Shown: positions 47,626 through 56,499, counted from the stretch's first letter. The stretch: DNA of 64,000 nucleotides from Devosia ginsengisoli (GCF_007859655.1 NZ_CP042304.1:3598501-3662500); one strand, 5' to 3'. Numbers and translations are program-made. The notes: generated by a model not told the origin, from the sequence alone.

Positions 47626-47931
47626 CTAGTTGCAGCTCAGCGGGCCGGGTTTGACCGTGAATTGGCGCGGCCCCACCATGGGCTCCGCGGCCTTGTCCTG
47701 CGGCGCATCTTCGATGGTCAATGTCATGCGACAGCCATCGCCGGTGACCTCATAGCTATCGGCACCCGTCATGACGATGGATTCGATCAGATGGCCGATA
47801 CCGAATTGCTCGGTGGCCTCCACGATCACCGCCTGCAACTCGGCCTGTCGCTGATATTGTGGCGGCAGCGCCGCCACTGCCGCGACAGTGCCCAGCATCA
47901 GCAGCATGCCTGCCAGCGTCATGCGTTTCAT
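47626..47931 (-). CDS. Exported small protein of unknown function
   Basis: A 101-residue protein with a clear Sec signal (MKRMTLAGMLLMLGTVAAVA) and cleavage near AVA-ALP. The mature part is about 80 residues with two cysteines (near GDGCRMTLTIEDAP and at the C-terminus SCN) that could form a disulfide. Family not recognised. ATG at 47931 with GGAG upstream is preferred. It is divergent from the LolA-like gene with a 110-bp gap carrying a 16-bp palindrome. Confidence 0.65.
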   Translation of the reverse strand: MKRMTLAGMLLMLGTVAAVAALPPQYQRQAELQAVIVEATEQFGIGHLIESIVMTGADSYEVTGDGCRMTLTIEDAPQDKAAEPMVGPRQFTVKPGPLSCN

Positions 47932-47997
47932 TTTCTTCTCCTCGTGCAGGCCGGAATTGGTGATGGCTGACGGAACCACCTGTTGCCGTAATTGCTT

Positions 47998-48013
47998 TCT
48001 AGGCTAGCCTAGA
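47998..48013. promoter_or_regulatory. Perfect 16-bp palindrome TCTAGGCTAGCCTAGA
   Basis: It lies 28 nt before the LolA-like start and between two divergent genes. It contains three CTAG tetramers, a word that is rare in most bacterial genomes, so chance is less likely. A binding protein is not indicated. Confidence 0.5.
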
Positions 48014-48041
48014 GACACAACAGTCAGCCAGGGACTTTTCC

Positions 48042-48665
48042 ATGATTCGCCGCGATGCCTTGCTGCTCGGCCTTTCCGCCGCCTTTGCCTTGAGCGTTCC
48101 CGCTCTCGCGCTCGACCGGGCCCTCACCCCCGAGGAACAGCAGCTCATCGCCGATATCGGCACGCATAATTCGGCCATTCGCTCCATGGTCGGCCGGTTC
48201 CTGCAGATCGACACCAATGGCGGCCGCACCGAGGGCACCTTCTTCCTCGAGCGCCCCGACAAGATCGCCTTCCGCTATGCTCCGCCCAGCCGCGAGGAAA
48301 TCGTCTCCATCGGCCGTGGCTTCTATGTGCTGAACCGGCGCGACGAGACCTATTACGCCTATCCGCAGGACTCGATCCCGCTGCGGCAGTTCCTCGGCGA
48401 CCAGATCAACCTGCTCAATGCCAATGTGGTCGATGTGACCTCTTCGGACGGCTATATGTCCATCACCGTGATCGACGAGACAGTGGCCGGCACCGTGCAG
48501 GTGTCGCTGATCTTCGATACCGATACACTGGAACTGGCGCAGTGGAGCCTGGTCGAGCCCAGCGGGGCCGAGCTGACCTTCTCGCTCTATGATGTGGAAA
48601 AGAACGTGGACATTCCCCGCGCCTTCTTCTCCATCCCGGCTACCTACAAGCCGCTGGAACAGTAG
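48042..48665 (+). CDS. LolA-like outer-membrane lipoprotein carrier
   Basis: A 207-residue periplasmic protein. The N-terminus MIRRDALLLGLSAAFALSVP is a signal peptide, probably cleaved after ALA. The LolA pattern is seen in IRSMVGRFLQIDTNGGRTEG, FFLERPDKIAFRYAPPS and the later QVSLIFDTDTLELAQW. LolA carries lipoproteins from LolCDE to LolB at the outer membrane. In alphaproteobacteria it commonly follows ftsK, and here ftsK is 1.6 kb upstream. Confidence 0.85.
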   Translation: MIRRDALLLGLSAAFALSVPALALDRALTPEEQQLIADIGTHNSAIRSMVGRFLQIDTNGGRTEGTFFLERPDKIAFRYAPPSREEIVSIGRGFYVLNRRDETYYAYPQDSIPLRQFLGDQINLLNANVVDVTSSDGYMSITVIDETVAGTVQVSLIFDTDTLELAQWSLVEPSGAELTFSLYDVEKNVDIPRAFFSIPATYKPLEQ

Positions 48666-48691
48666 CGAAGGCTCGGATCGTTCCTCCGATT

Positions 48692-48801
48692 TCCCCATCC
48701 ACCGGCGCTTCCCGCGGACTTGGTCCGCGGGTCTCTCGCCGCTTGTGCCGTGTTGAGAGTGACCCGCGGATCAAGTCCGCGGGAACGATCGTGGGTGGGA
48801 G
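48692..48801. repeat. Palindromic intergenic repeat, family C
   Basis: CCCGCGGACTTGGTCCGCGGG near 48711 and CCCGCGGATCAAGTCCGCGGG near 48762. It lies between convergent genes (LolA-like and uppP) and may end both transcripts. Confidence 0.85.
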
Positions 48802-48818
48802 AGTCACGTAGCCCGCTA

Positions 48819-49631
48819 CTACCGGCCGAAAGCGTAGATCGCGACCAGTCCCGCGGCACCCACGGCAATTCGCCACCAGGCGAAGGGCGCAAAGCCGTAT
48901 TTGCTGACGAAGCCGAGCAGATACCTTACCACCAGCGCGCCGACGATGAAGGCGGCGGCAAAGCCGATGCCGACATTGAGGGCGAGGCTGGTGTCGATCA
49001 GCTCGCGGCTCTTGTAGAGGTCGTAGCCGAAGGCGCCGATCATGATCGGCAGGGCGATGAAGAAGGTGAATTCCGCCGCCGCCCGCTTGGACGCGCCGAA
49101 CAGCATGCCACCCACCACGGTCGAGCCCGAACGCGACACGCCGGGCACCAAGCTCAGCATCTGGAACAGGCCGATAACAAGCGCCAGATGCCAGGGAAAG
49201 TGGTAGATATCGTCATATTTCGGCGTCAGCTTCAGCCGGTCGACGATGAGCAGGATCACCCCGCCGATCAGCAGCGTCCAGCAGATCAGCGCCGCCGATT
49301 CCCACAGGTCGCCCTGGATATATTCGCGCAGCAGCACCCCGGCCACCACCGCCGGTAGGCAGGCCAGCACGACGGCCAGCGCAAACTGCCAGGCATAGGC
49401 CTTGCCGGTCAGCGCATCGCGGATCAGCATGCCGAGCTTGGCGAAATAGACCGTGATGACGGCCAGGATCGCCCCGAGCTGGATGAGCACGATGAAGGTC
49501 GCCGGCTGGGTCAGCCCGAAGAAATGGCCGGCCAGCAGCAGGTGGCCGGTGGAGCTGACGGGCAGGAATTCGGTAAGGCCTTCGAGAATTCCAAGGATCA
49601 GCGGCACAAAAAGACCTTGATCGGCGTTCAT
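48819..49631 (-). CDS. uppP: Undecaprenyl-diphosphatase UppP (BacA)
   Basis: A 270-residue integral membrane enzyme that recycles the peptidoglycan lipid carrier by removing a phosphate from undecaprenyl diphosphate. The two catalytic motifs are visible: LEGLTEFLPVSSTGHLLLA near residues 15-33 and VPGVSRSGSTVVGGML near 165-180. About eight hydrophobic segments. The start at 49631 has AGGGGATCA just upstream. Confidence 0.93.
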   Translation of the reverse strand: MNADQGLFVPLILGILEGLTEFLPVSSTGHLLLAGHFFGLTQPATFIVLIQLGAILAVITVYFAKLGMLIRDALTGKAYAWQFALAVVLACLPAVVAGVLLREYIQGDLWESAALICWTLLIGGVILLIVDRLKLTPKYDDIYHFPWHLALVIGLFQMLSLVPGVSRSGSTVVGGMLFGASKRAAAEFTFFIALPIMIGAFGYDLYKSRELIDTSLALNVGIGFAAAFIVGALVVRYLLGFVSKYGFAPFAWWRIAVGAAGLVAIYAFGR

Positions 49632-49732
49632 TTGATCCCCTAATTCAGTCATCGGGCCTGTAATGCTGGCAAGCTCTAGCGCTGTTCGCCAAACCAGCCA
49701 AGCAGCGGCCTCAAAAAGAGACGAGCGTCCAG

Positions 49733-50410
49733 ATGCCGAGCCTCATCCATCATCCCCTCGATCCGTCCTCGCGGCTTATCCGCCTGATGTGCGCCGAATA
49801 TGGCGTGCCGCTGGACATGGAGGAGATCAAGCCCTGGCTGCGCGAGCCGGAGCTGCTGGAGATCAACCCGGCTGCCACCCTGCCCATCCTGATCGGCGAT
49901 GGCGACCAGCCCATTGTTGGTGTGCTGGCGACCATCCACACGGTGGAAGACCTCTATACCCCGACCTCGGTCGAGGGCCTGATCCCGGCCGAACCGGGGC
50001 AGCGCGCCGAAATGTGGCGGCTGCTCGAATGGGTCATTTCCAAGCTCAGTGACGAAGTCACCCGCTATGTGCTCGAAGAAAAGATCGTCAAGCGCGACCA
50101 GCGCGGCGCCACGCCCGACCCGGCCGTGTTGCGCGTGGCCAAGGCCAATCTCAACGAGCATATGCTCTATTTCAACTGGCTCTTCGCCAACCGCTCCTGG
50201 CTGGCCGGCGACACGCTGACCCTGGCCGATTTCGCCCTGGCGGCGCATCTGTCCACCCTCGATTATCTGGGCGATATCGACTGGGGCAAGGCCGGCGAAA
50301 CCCGCGACTGGTATTCCCGCATCAAATCCCGCCCCGCCTTCCGCACGCTGCTCAACGACCGCGTCGTCGCCATGCCACCGCAAAAGGGCTATGCGGACCT
50401 TGATTTCTAG
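49733..50410 (+). CDS. Glutathione S-transferase-family protein
   Basis: A 225-residue GST. The N-terminal thioredoxin-like domain starts SLIHHPLDPSSRLIRLMCAE with the cis-proline region ATLPILIG and the helix EDLYTPTSVEGL. The C-terminal all-helical domain includes NWLFANRSWLAGDTLTLADFALAAHL, the usual N-capping box region. It is likely to conjugate or bind glutathione with an electrophile. It is divergent from uppP. Confidence 0.88.
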   Translation: MPSLIHHPLDPSSRLIRLMCAEYGVPLDMEEIKPWLREPELLEINPAATLPILIGDGDQPIVGVLATIHTVEDLYTPTSVEGLIPAEPGQRAEMWRLLEWVISKLSDEVTRYVLEEKIVKRDQRGATPDPAVLRVAKANLNEHMLYFNWLFANRSWLAGDTLTLADFALAAHLSTLDYLGDIDWGKAGETRDWYSRIKSRPAFRTLLNDRVVAMPPQKGYADLDF

Positions 50411-50421
50411 GGCTGTACAGT

Positions 50422-50509
50422 AGACCTCATGGTGAGCCTGTCGAACCACGAGGTCGTGGCGAGATCGGCGGACCCGACCTCGTGGTTCGACAGGCTCACC
50501 ATGAGGTCT
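50422..50509. repeat. Palindromic intergenic repeat, family A
   Basis: ACCTCATGGTGAGCCTGTCG near 50425 and CGACAGGCTCACCATGAGGT near 50489 are perfect complements, the cleanest copy of this family. The right end GAGG sits 6 nt before the TTG start of queG and appears to supply its ribosome binding site. Confidence 0.88.
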
Positions 50510-50511
50510 CA

Positions 50512-51645
50512 TTGAGCAGCGCCCAACCCAGTCCTGAAAAGCTCGTCGCCGAACTGCGCGACCGTGCCCATGCGCTTGGCTTTGACAGCTTTGGCATTGC
50601 GCCGGCCGATGCGCGGCCGGACCTGCCGGAAAAGCTCAATGCCGCGCTGGCGGCGGGCTGGCATGGCGATATGGACTGGATGGAAGAAACCGCGGCGCGC
50701 CGGGGGAGTCCCACGGGCATGTGGCCCGAGGCCAGGTCGGTCATTGTGCTCGGCATTAATTATGGGCCGGAGAGCGATCCGCTGGCCATTCTGGGCGAAA
50801 AGTCGCTCGGCACCATCTCGGTCTATGCCCGCAATCGCGACTATCACGAGATCATCAAGGGCAAGCTCAAGGATATGGCGGGGCTGCTCGCGCGCCGCTC
50901 CGGGGCCGAGGTGAAAGTCTTCGTCGATACCGCGCCGCTGATGGAAAAACCGCTGGCCGAGGCGGCAGGGCTCGGCTGGCAGGGCAAGCACACCGTATTA
51001 GTGAGCCGCGAATTCGGCTCCTGGCTGTTTCTGGGCGCTATTCTAACCTCGGCCGACCTGCCCGGGGATATCAAGCATGAGGAAAGCTGCGGCTCCTGCA
51101 CGCGGTGCCTCGATATCTGCCCCACCAATGCCTTTCCGGCGCCCTTCCAGCTCGATGCGCGCAAATGCCTCGCCTACCTGACGGTGGAGCATAAGGACCA
51201 GATTCCATTGGTCTTTCGGGCGCCGATGGGCAACCGCATCTATGGCTGCGATGATTGCCTGGCGGTCTGTCCCTGGAACAAATTCGCCTCTGTCAGTCGC
51301 GAGGCCAAGTTGCGGGCGCGAGAGGAGCTGGAACGGCCGGCTCTGGCCGATCTGGTGCAGCTTGATGATGCCGGGTTCCGGGCCTTGTTTTCTGGCTCGC
51401 CCATCAAGCGGATCGGGCTGGCGCGGTTCCTGCGTAACGTGTTGATCGCCATCGGCAATTCGGCGGATGAAAGCCTGATCCCCCTGGTCGAGGCGCGGCT
51501 GGATGCCGAGGAATCCATCGTGCGTGGCGCGGCGATCTGGGCGCTGCGGCGGCTGGCGCCTGATCGGGCCGACGATCTTCGGCTTGCCTATCTGGCGCGG
51601 GAAAGCGATAGCTCGGTGGCGGCTGAATGGACCGGGGATATCTGA
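50512..51645 (+). CDS. queG: Epoxyqueuosine reductase QueG
   Basis: A 377-residue cobalamin- and iron-sulfur-dependent enzyme that makes the last step of queuosine in tRNA. Two 4Fe-4S motifs are visible, CGSCTRCLDICPTNAF and CDDCLAVCPWNKF. The start GFDSFGIAPADARPDLPEKL and GWQGKHTVLVSREFGSW are typical, and a HEAT-like C-terminal part is present. TTG at 50512, with GAGG just upstream, is preferred to a GTG at 50482 that lies in the repeat. It overlaps the next gene by 1 nt. Confidence 0.92.
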   Translation: MSSAQPSPEKLVAELRDRAHALGFDSFGIAPADARPDLPEKLNAALAAGWHGDMDWMEETAARRGSPTGMWPEARSVIVLGINYGPESDPLAILGEKSLGTISVYARNRDYHEIIKGKLKDMAGLLARRSGAEVKVFVDTAPLMEKPLAEAAGLGWQGKHTVLVSREFGSWLFLGAILTSADLPGDIKHEESCGSCTRCLDICPTNAFPAPFQLDARKCLAYLTVEHKDQIPLVFRAPMGNRIYGCDDCLAVCPWNKFASVSREAKLRAREELERPALADLVQLDDAGFRALFSGSPIKRIGLARFLRNVLIAIGNSADESLIPLVEARLDAEESIVRGAAIWALRRLAPDRADDLRLAYLARESDSSVAAEWTGDI

Positions 51646-52517
51646 TGAACGCCTTCTTTTTTGGCCTGGGTTTTTCCTCCCGGGCCGCGTTAACGCAGCT
51701 GCGAATTGGTTCACGTACTGTTAACGTTTCGGGTAGCGTCAGGACAAAAGACAAGGCCGATCTGCTCACCGGACAGGGGGTGGATGCGCATGTTTTCGAT
51801 GGGTCCGCGCCGGGCGCCACTTTGGGCCCCAGCCTGCGCCGGGCCAGCCATGTCGTCTTCTCCATCGCCCCCGGCGCCGATGGCGATCCGGCGCTGGTGC
51901 ACCACCGCGCCGATCTCGATGCGGCGGAAAGCCTCGAATGGCTCTGCTATTATTCCACGGTTGGTGTCTATGGGGATTTCGGTGGCAACTGGATCGATGA
52001 ATCGGCGCCCCTGGTGCCGCGCAATGAGCGCAGCGACCGCCGCGTGCAGGCCGAACAGGTCTGGCGCGACTATGCGCAGGCGCGCGGCGTACCGCTGGCC
52101 ATCCTGCGGTTGGCCGGCATCTATGGGCCGGGTCGTTCTACCTTCGACAAACTCCGTGACGGCACGGCGCGGCGGGTGATCAAGCCGGGCCAGGTGTTCA
52201 ACCGCATCCATGTCGCCGATATCGGAAGGGTGACGGCTTTGGCGGCGCAGGCGCGGCTCGACGGCACGTTCAACCTGGCCGATGACGAACCGGCGCCGCC
52301 ACAGGATCTGGTGGCCCATGCCGCCGCCATGGCGAGCGTGGAACCGCCGCCGGAAATCCTGTTCGCAACGGCCGACATGACGCCAATGCAGCGCAGTTTC
52401 TATGCCGACAACAAGCGCGTCTCCAACGCCGCCATCAAGCAGGCGCTGGATATCGAACTGCTCTATCCCACCTATCGGGAAGGACTTGCCGCCATCTACG
52501 AGAGCGAAAAGCCATGA
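51645..52517 (+). CDS. Atypical SDR-family (YeeZ-like) oxidoreductase
   Basis: A 290-residue Rossmann-fold protein. The nucleotide site is FFFGLGFSSRAALTQL, the glycine-rich loop of the YeeZ/NAD-dependent epimerase group. The conserved WLCYYSTVGVYGDFGGNW carries the SDR-type tyrosine region. It starts inside the queG stop (TGATG) and ends 4 nt inside the GNAT gene, so the three are co-expressed. Substrate unknown. Confidence 0.83.
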   Translation: MNAFFFGLGFSSRAALTQLRIGSRTVNVSGSVRTKDKADLLTGQGVDAHVFDGSAPGATLGPSLRRASHVVFSIAPGADGDPALVHHRADLDAAESLEWLCYYSTVGVYGDFGGNWIDESAPLVPRNERSDRRVQAEQVWRDYAQARGVPLAILRLAGIYGPGRSTFDKLRDGTARRVIKPGQVFNRIHVADIGRVTALAAQARLDGTFNLADDEPAPPQDLVAHAAAMASVEPPPEILFATADMTPMQRSFYADNKRVSNAAIKQALDIELLYPTYREGLAAIYESEKP

Positions 52518-53170
52518 CTGCGCCCCAGCCCGCCAAATCCGCGCCTGAGCGCATCGTGCTCGAAGGCCGCTATGCGCGGCTCGAACCGATCGGGCTGCAG
52601 CATGCCGCCGATATCTATGCCGCCTCGATCGGCGAGGGCGTGCCCGAACGCTATCGCTGGCTGTTCAGCCATGCCCCGCAAAGCGTGGGCGACACCGAAG
52701 CCTGGATCGCCGCTGCCAATGCCGGGCCGGACCGCTATGTGGCTGTTATCGACAAAGCGACGGGCAAGGCACATGGCCATCAGGGCTGGATGCGCATTTT
52801 TCCCGACCACGCCTCGATCGAGATCGGCGGCGTCTATTGGGGGCCGGCCATCGCCCGCACGCGCATCGCCACCGAAGCGCTCTATCTCTTCGCGCGGCAC
52901 GCCTTCGATGACCTCGGCTATCGGCGTTTCGAATGGAAGTGCAACAACCGCAATGAGGGCTCCAAGGCCGCCGCCCGGCGCTTCGGCTTTCAATATGAGG
53001 GCCTGTTCCGGCAGGACCGCATCGTCAAGGGCGAAAACCGCGACACGGCGTGGTTCTCCATCATCGACGGGGAATGGCCGGCTTTGCGGGCGGAATATGA
53101 GCGGTGGCTGGCACCGGAGAATTTCGACGCGGACGGGATGCAACGGACGAAGCTGGGAACGCGGGGGTAA
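52514..53170 (+). CDS. GNAT acetyltransferase (RimJ/RimL-like)
   Basis: A 218-residue GNAT-fold protein. Visible are ARLEPIGLQHAADIYAASI, the acetyl-CoA-binding region VYWGPAIARTRIATEALYLF and YRRFEWKCNNRNEGSKAAAR with FGFQYEGLFRQ near the end. Members acetylate protein N-termini or small amines; the target cannot be read. It ends the queG operon. Confidence 0.88.
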   Translation: MTAPQPAKSAPERIVLEGRYARLEPIGLQHAADIYAASIGEGVPERYRWLFSHAPQSVGDTEAWIAAANAGPDRYVAVIDKATGKAHGHQGWMRIFPDHASIEIGGVYWGPAIARTRIATEALYLFARHAFDDLGYRRFEWKCNNRNEGSKAAARRFGFQYEGLFRQDRIVKGENRDTAWFSIIDGEWPALRAEYERWLAPENFDADGMQRTKLGTRG

Positions 53171-53242
53171 CGCTTGAGTCTCGGAAACGGGTGATTTTGC
53201 AAGCCAACGCAATTTGGGTTTTATCTGGAGACCTCAAACCCA

Positions 53243-53278
53243 TTTGTCTATCTAAAGTTGCAAAATTAGATAGACAAA
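53243..53278. promoter_or_regulatory. 13-bp inverted repeat upstream of the Fic gene
   Basis: TTTGTCTATCTAA (53243-53255) and TTAGATAGACAAA (53266-53278) match perfectly around a 10-nt spacer that itself contains TTGCAA. The gap from 53171 to 53353 is much AT-richer than the rest of the window. It could be an operator for the winged-helix tail of the Fic protein, or a foreign junction. Confidence 0.6.
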
Positions 53279-53353
53279 ACCCGTTGTGTATCGCAAACTG
53301 CAACCAATCGCATTTGAATCTTAAAAAACCTCAATTCCGATAGGCAAACGGCG

Positions 53354-54481
53354 ATGGCGGACTTCGATCTGACTGACGCGGTGCAATATCACTATGATCA
53401 GTTTCCGCCCGCGGACATCGATACGATGCGGCTGATCAAGCCATTGGCGTCTGCCGCAGCAGCCCTGGCGCGCTACGACCAAATGCTCAAAGGCATGCAT
53501 AACAGCGAAATTCTGCTGGCACCGCTACGCAACCAGGAAGCCGTGGTGTCTTCGCGTATGGAAGGCACCATCAGCACACTGGACGAAGTGTTGCGCTATG
53601 AAGCCGACCACGAGGAAGACGAGGCCACCGACCCCAATCGCTATCGCACCGAGGCGGTGGAGGTTTTTCTTTATAGCCGCGCACTCACGCAGGCGCAGCA
53701 TGCGATCGAACAAGGTACGTCAATTTCGCCGTGGCTGATCCGATCGGCTCATCGGGTTCTGCTCGGCTTCGGACGCGGGGCAAGCCTTAATCCGGGTGAA
53801 TTCAAGACCGAACAGAACTACCTCGCCGACCGTTCTCGCAGAAAAATCCAATTCATCCCCATCAGCCCTCAGGCGTTGCCGCTGGGCATGGAGAAGCTCA
53901 CGGACTTCATCGGCAACGATGACTGGGAATTATTGCTTCGAACCGCTGTGGCGCATCTGGAATTTGAAGCGCTGCATCCCTTCAAGGACGGCAATGGCCG
54001 GATCGGACGGATGCTCATTACGTTGATGCTCTGGCATTATGGGGCAATAAGCGCTCCCCACTTCTATATCAGCGGTTATTTCGAAGAGCGGCGCGACGAA
54101 TATATCGAGCGCATGCGCGCTGTATCCCAGACCGGTGCGTGGACAGATTGGATCGCATTCTTCCTGGCGGCCATCGAAGATCAGGCAAAACAAAATCTCG
54201 CCCAAGCCGAGGAAATCGGGGCGCTCTACGAAGCGATGAAGGACGAGTTCCGACGGCTCCTGCGCAATCAGTGGAGCACAACTGCGCTGGATTTTGTGTT
54301 CGCCCGCCCGGTTTTCAGAAACAACATGTTTACCGGCAGGTCCGGCATACCAGCGCCGACCGCACACAAGTTCACGCGAATACTGTTGGATAACGGCCTT
54401 CTGGAAACGCTGGAAGCGGCATCCGGGCGCCGTCCGGCACTCTACCGGTTCGAGCCGCTCCTGCGCATCGTGCGCGACTGA
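53354..54481 (+). CDS. Class II Fic-domain AMPylase-like protein
   Basis: A 375-residue Fic protein. The catalytic motif HPFKDGNGRIGR is at residues 208-219 with the histidine in place. The auto-inhibitory motif SSRMEG (S66-x3-E70-G71) is N-terminal, which makes it class II. A C-terminal winged helix (about residues 300-370, FTRILLDNGLLETLEAASGR) follows. Fic enzymes transfer AMP from ATP to a target protein; the glutamate keeps the enzyme off. The gene is somewhat poorer in G+C than its neighbours and has an AT-rich upstream region, which suggests recent transfer. Target unknown. Confidence 0.9.
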   Translation: MADFDLTDAVQYHYDQFPPADIDTMRLIKPLASAAAALARYDQMLKGMHNSEILLAPLRNQEAVVSSRMEGTISTLDEVLRYEADHEEDEATDPNRYRTEAVEVFLYSRALTQAQHAIEQGTSISPWLIRSAHRVLLGFGRGASLNPGEFKTEQNYLADRSRRKIQFIPISPQALPLGMEKLTDFIGNDDWELLLRTAVAHLEFEALHPFKDGNGRIGRMLITLMLWHYGAISAPHFYISGYFEERRDEYIERMRAVSQTGAWTDWIAFFLAAIEDQAKQNLAQAEEIGALYEAMKDEFRRLLRNQWSTTALDFVFARPVFRNNMFTGRSGIPAPTAHKFTRILLDNGLLETLEAASGRRPALYRFEPLLRIVRD

Positions 54482-54482
54482 C

Positions 54483-55259
54483 TTAATGCTCCACCAGCCG
54501 CATCACGGCGTCCTTCAACCTTGCCAGGTCCTCATCCCGGCTCAGCCGGTGGTCGCCATCCGGGATCAGGGTCAGGGTTACCGGGTCGTGCAGGATGTGG
54601 GTGACCAGCTTGATGGCGTGGGCCTGCGGGACGTCGGGGTCGGCGCCGCCTTGCAGGATGGTGACGGGGCAGCCGGTTTCGATGACGCCGCCGAACAGCA
54701 GGTGAGCCTTGCCGTCTTCGATCAGGGCGCGGGTGATGCGGTAGGGCGTGTCGGAATACTGGCTGGGCTGGTCGACATAACCATTGTTCTGCAGCGATTC
54801 GTGCTCTTCCGGCGTGAAGTCGGGCAGCATGAGTTCGTGGGTCATGTCGGGGGCGGGGGCGATGAGCACGAGGCCATGGGCGGGCGTGCCGCGCGCCAGC
54901 AGGGAGCGGGCCAACAGCAAGGCGATCCAGCCGCCCATGGATGAGCCGACGATGATCTGCGGGCCGACAGTGGTGGCCAGTACCGCCTCGGCCTCTTCCA
55001 GCCAGCGGCTGATCGTGCCGTCATTGAAGTCGCCACCCGAAATGCCATGGCCCGAATAATCGAAGCGGGTGACCGCCAGGCCCTGTTCGGCCCCCAGCGC
55101 ATCGAGCGCCATGGCCTTGCCGCCCATCATGTCGGAGCGGAAGCCGCCGAGCCAGAAAATGCCCGGTCCTTTGCCCGCGCGCTGCTCGACGGCGATATCG
55201 CGCGAAGCCGGGCCGCTGCCGATGGGGATGCGGAAGCTGGTGGGATGTGATATGGTCAT
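54483..55259 (-). CDS. Alpha/beta hydrolase
   Basis: A 258-residue serine hydrolase. The nucleophile elbow is [14 protein letters not shown] near residue 98 and the late [10 protein letters not shown] gives the histidine. The entry [19 protein letters not shown] resembles ABHD10-like and carboxylesterase-type proteins. The start at 55259 has AGGGAA just upstream. It is convergent with the Fic gene, with only 1 nt between the stops. Substrate unknown. Confidence 0.87.
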   Translation of the reverse strand: MTISHPTSFRIPIGSGPASRDIAVEQRAGKGPGIFWLGGFRSDMMGGKAMALDALGAEQGLAVTRFDYSGHGISGGDFNDGTISRWLEEAEAVLATTVGPQIIVGSSMGGWIALLLARSLLARGTPAHGLVLIAPAPDMTHELMLPDFTPEEHESLQNNGYVDQPSQYSDTPYRITRALIEDGKAHLLFGGVIETGCPVTILQGGADPDVPQAHAIKLVTHILHDPVTLTLIPDGDHRLSRDEDLARLKDAVMRLVEH

Positions 55260-55439
55260 GGAACGTTCCCTGTCGGGTGGATACAAGCGTCGGCCACGCG
55301 GCAGGGCACGGCAATCGCGGCGTTTCAATGGTGCAACAGGCCAGAATTTCTGGCGGTTTGCCAGTTGACTTATGGTCCGCGTAACACGATTTTATGCGCG
55401 ATTTCACCACTAGGCTTAACAACGCAAGGATCCTTTGCC

Positions 55440-55976
55440 ATTCGTCGTCCCATGAGACCCGTCGCGCCCCAGAAAGATGGGCCGCTCTCTAATGAAGATA
55501 TCACCAGCGCCGATGTGCAACTCATCGATGCTGAAGGCGAGAACCGCGGTGTGGTCAACACCCGCGCGGCGCTTGCAGAAGCACAGGAACAGGGGCTCGA
55601 CCTTGTCCTGATCTCCCCCAATGCCGTCCCGCCGGTCGCCAAGATGCTGGATCTCGGACGCTTCAAATACGCCGCGCAGAAAAAAGCTGCCGAGGCGCGC
55701 AAGAAGCAGAAGGTGATCGAGGTCAAGGAAGTCCAGATGCGTCCGAATATCGACACGCATGACTACGAGACCAAGATGAAGGCCATGCAACGGTTCCTGG
55801 ACGAGGGTGACCGCGTCAAGGTGACCATGCGCTTCCGCGGCCGCGAAATGGCGCACCAGGAACTGGGCATGCAGCTGCTGCTCAAGGTCCGCGAGCAGAC
55901 CGAGGCGATCGCCAAGGTGGAAAGCCAGCCGCGCTCCGAAGGCCGGCAGATGGTCATGGTGCTGGCGCCCAAGTGA
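55440..55976 (+). CDS. infC: Translation initiation factor IF-3
   Basis: A 178-residue IF-3. The N-domain opens [20 protein letters not shown] and the C-domain contains [20 protein letters not shown] and the conserved [16 protein letters not shown]. The preferred start is ATT at 55440: AAGGA lies 9 nt upstream, and the family's RRP-x-PQKDGP pattern begins there. The next ATG (55452) is 21 nt from that site and would remove RRP. IF-3 is known to use AUU and to repress its own translation through it. It is followed by a strong terminator. Confidence 0.93.
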   Translation: MRRPMRPVAPQKDGPLSNEDITSADVQLIDAEGENRGVVNTRAALAEAQEQGLDLVLISPNAVPPVAKMLDLGRFKYAAQKKAAEARKKQKVIEVKEVQMRPNIDTHDYETKMKAMQRFLDEGDRVKVTMRFRGREMAHQELGMQLLLKVREQTEAIAKVESQPRSEGRQMVMVLAPK

Positions 55977-55995
55977 GGCGACGGCGAGACAAATG

Positions 55996-56030
55996 AAAAA
56001 GGGCAGGTCCGCGGACCTGCCCTTTTGTTT
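55996..56030. terminator. Bidirectional terminator between infC and the thioredoxin gene
   Basis: AAGGGCAGGTCC and GGACCTGCCCTT form a perfect 12-bp stem around GC, with a T run on either strand. It ends infC on the plus strand and the WCPPC thioredoxin on the minus strand. Confidence 0.9.
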
Positions 56031-56046
56031 TGGAGGGACCGGCCGC

Positions 56047-56370
56047 TCAGGCGGCGTGGGCCTCCAGCCATTTGATGAGCTGCACCCGCGACTGGCCGGC
56101 GCCGACCTTGAGATCGACCGGCTCGCCGTTCTTGAACACGATCAGCGTGGGCATGGCGCGCACATTATATTGCGCGGTAATGCCCGGATTGGCGTCGACG
56201 TCCAGCTTGACGATCTTGACGCTGTCGGCCAGCGTTTCGGCCAGCTCGTCAATGGCGGGCGCCATGGCCTTGCAGGGCGGGCACCACTCGGCCCAGAAAT
56301 CCACCAGCACCGGGCGGTCCGCCGCCAGCACTTCAGCGGCGAAATTGGCGTCATTCACATGCAAGGCCAT
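56047..56370 (-). CDS. Thioredoxin-like protein with WCPPC active site
   Basis: A 107-residue single-domain thioredoxin. The active site is WAEWCPPCKAM, with a proline where thioredoxin 1 has glycine. The cis-proline region is VRAMPTLIVFKNGEPVDLKV. A change of the CxxC pair shifts the redox potential, so it may serve as a specialised reductant. The start at 56370 follows GGAGATGAG; a 42-residue N-terminal extension is not credible. It lies 324 nt downstream of trxA on the same strand and probably has its own promoter. Confidence 0.88.
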   Translation of the reverse strand: MALHVNDANFAAEVLAADRPVLVDFWAEWCPPCKAMAPAIDELAETLADSVKIVKLDVDANPGITAQYNVRAMPTLIVFKNGEPVDLKVGAGQSRVQLIKWLEAHAA

Positions 56371-56499
56371 CGATCTCATCTCCATCGGTATCGGGCGATG
56401 GATGCTAGAAGGAGTCGGTGGGCTTGGGAAGGCATACAAGATGTGGTGGTTTGGGGAGATGGAGTTTGTTTTTCTAGCACTGCGCCGCTCCCACAAACT

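Noticed and set aside
55256..55270. GGAACGTTCC resembling the LacI operator, before the alpha/beta hydrolase
   Set aside because: It overlaps the start codon and ribosome site, lacks the extended flanks of the two real sites, and no LacI gene is near.
55365..55451. Longer IF-3 from a TTG at 55365, or shorter from the ATG at 55452
   Set aside because: The first adds non-family residues; the second drops conserved RRP residues and is too far from the AAGGA site.
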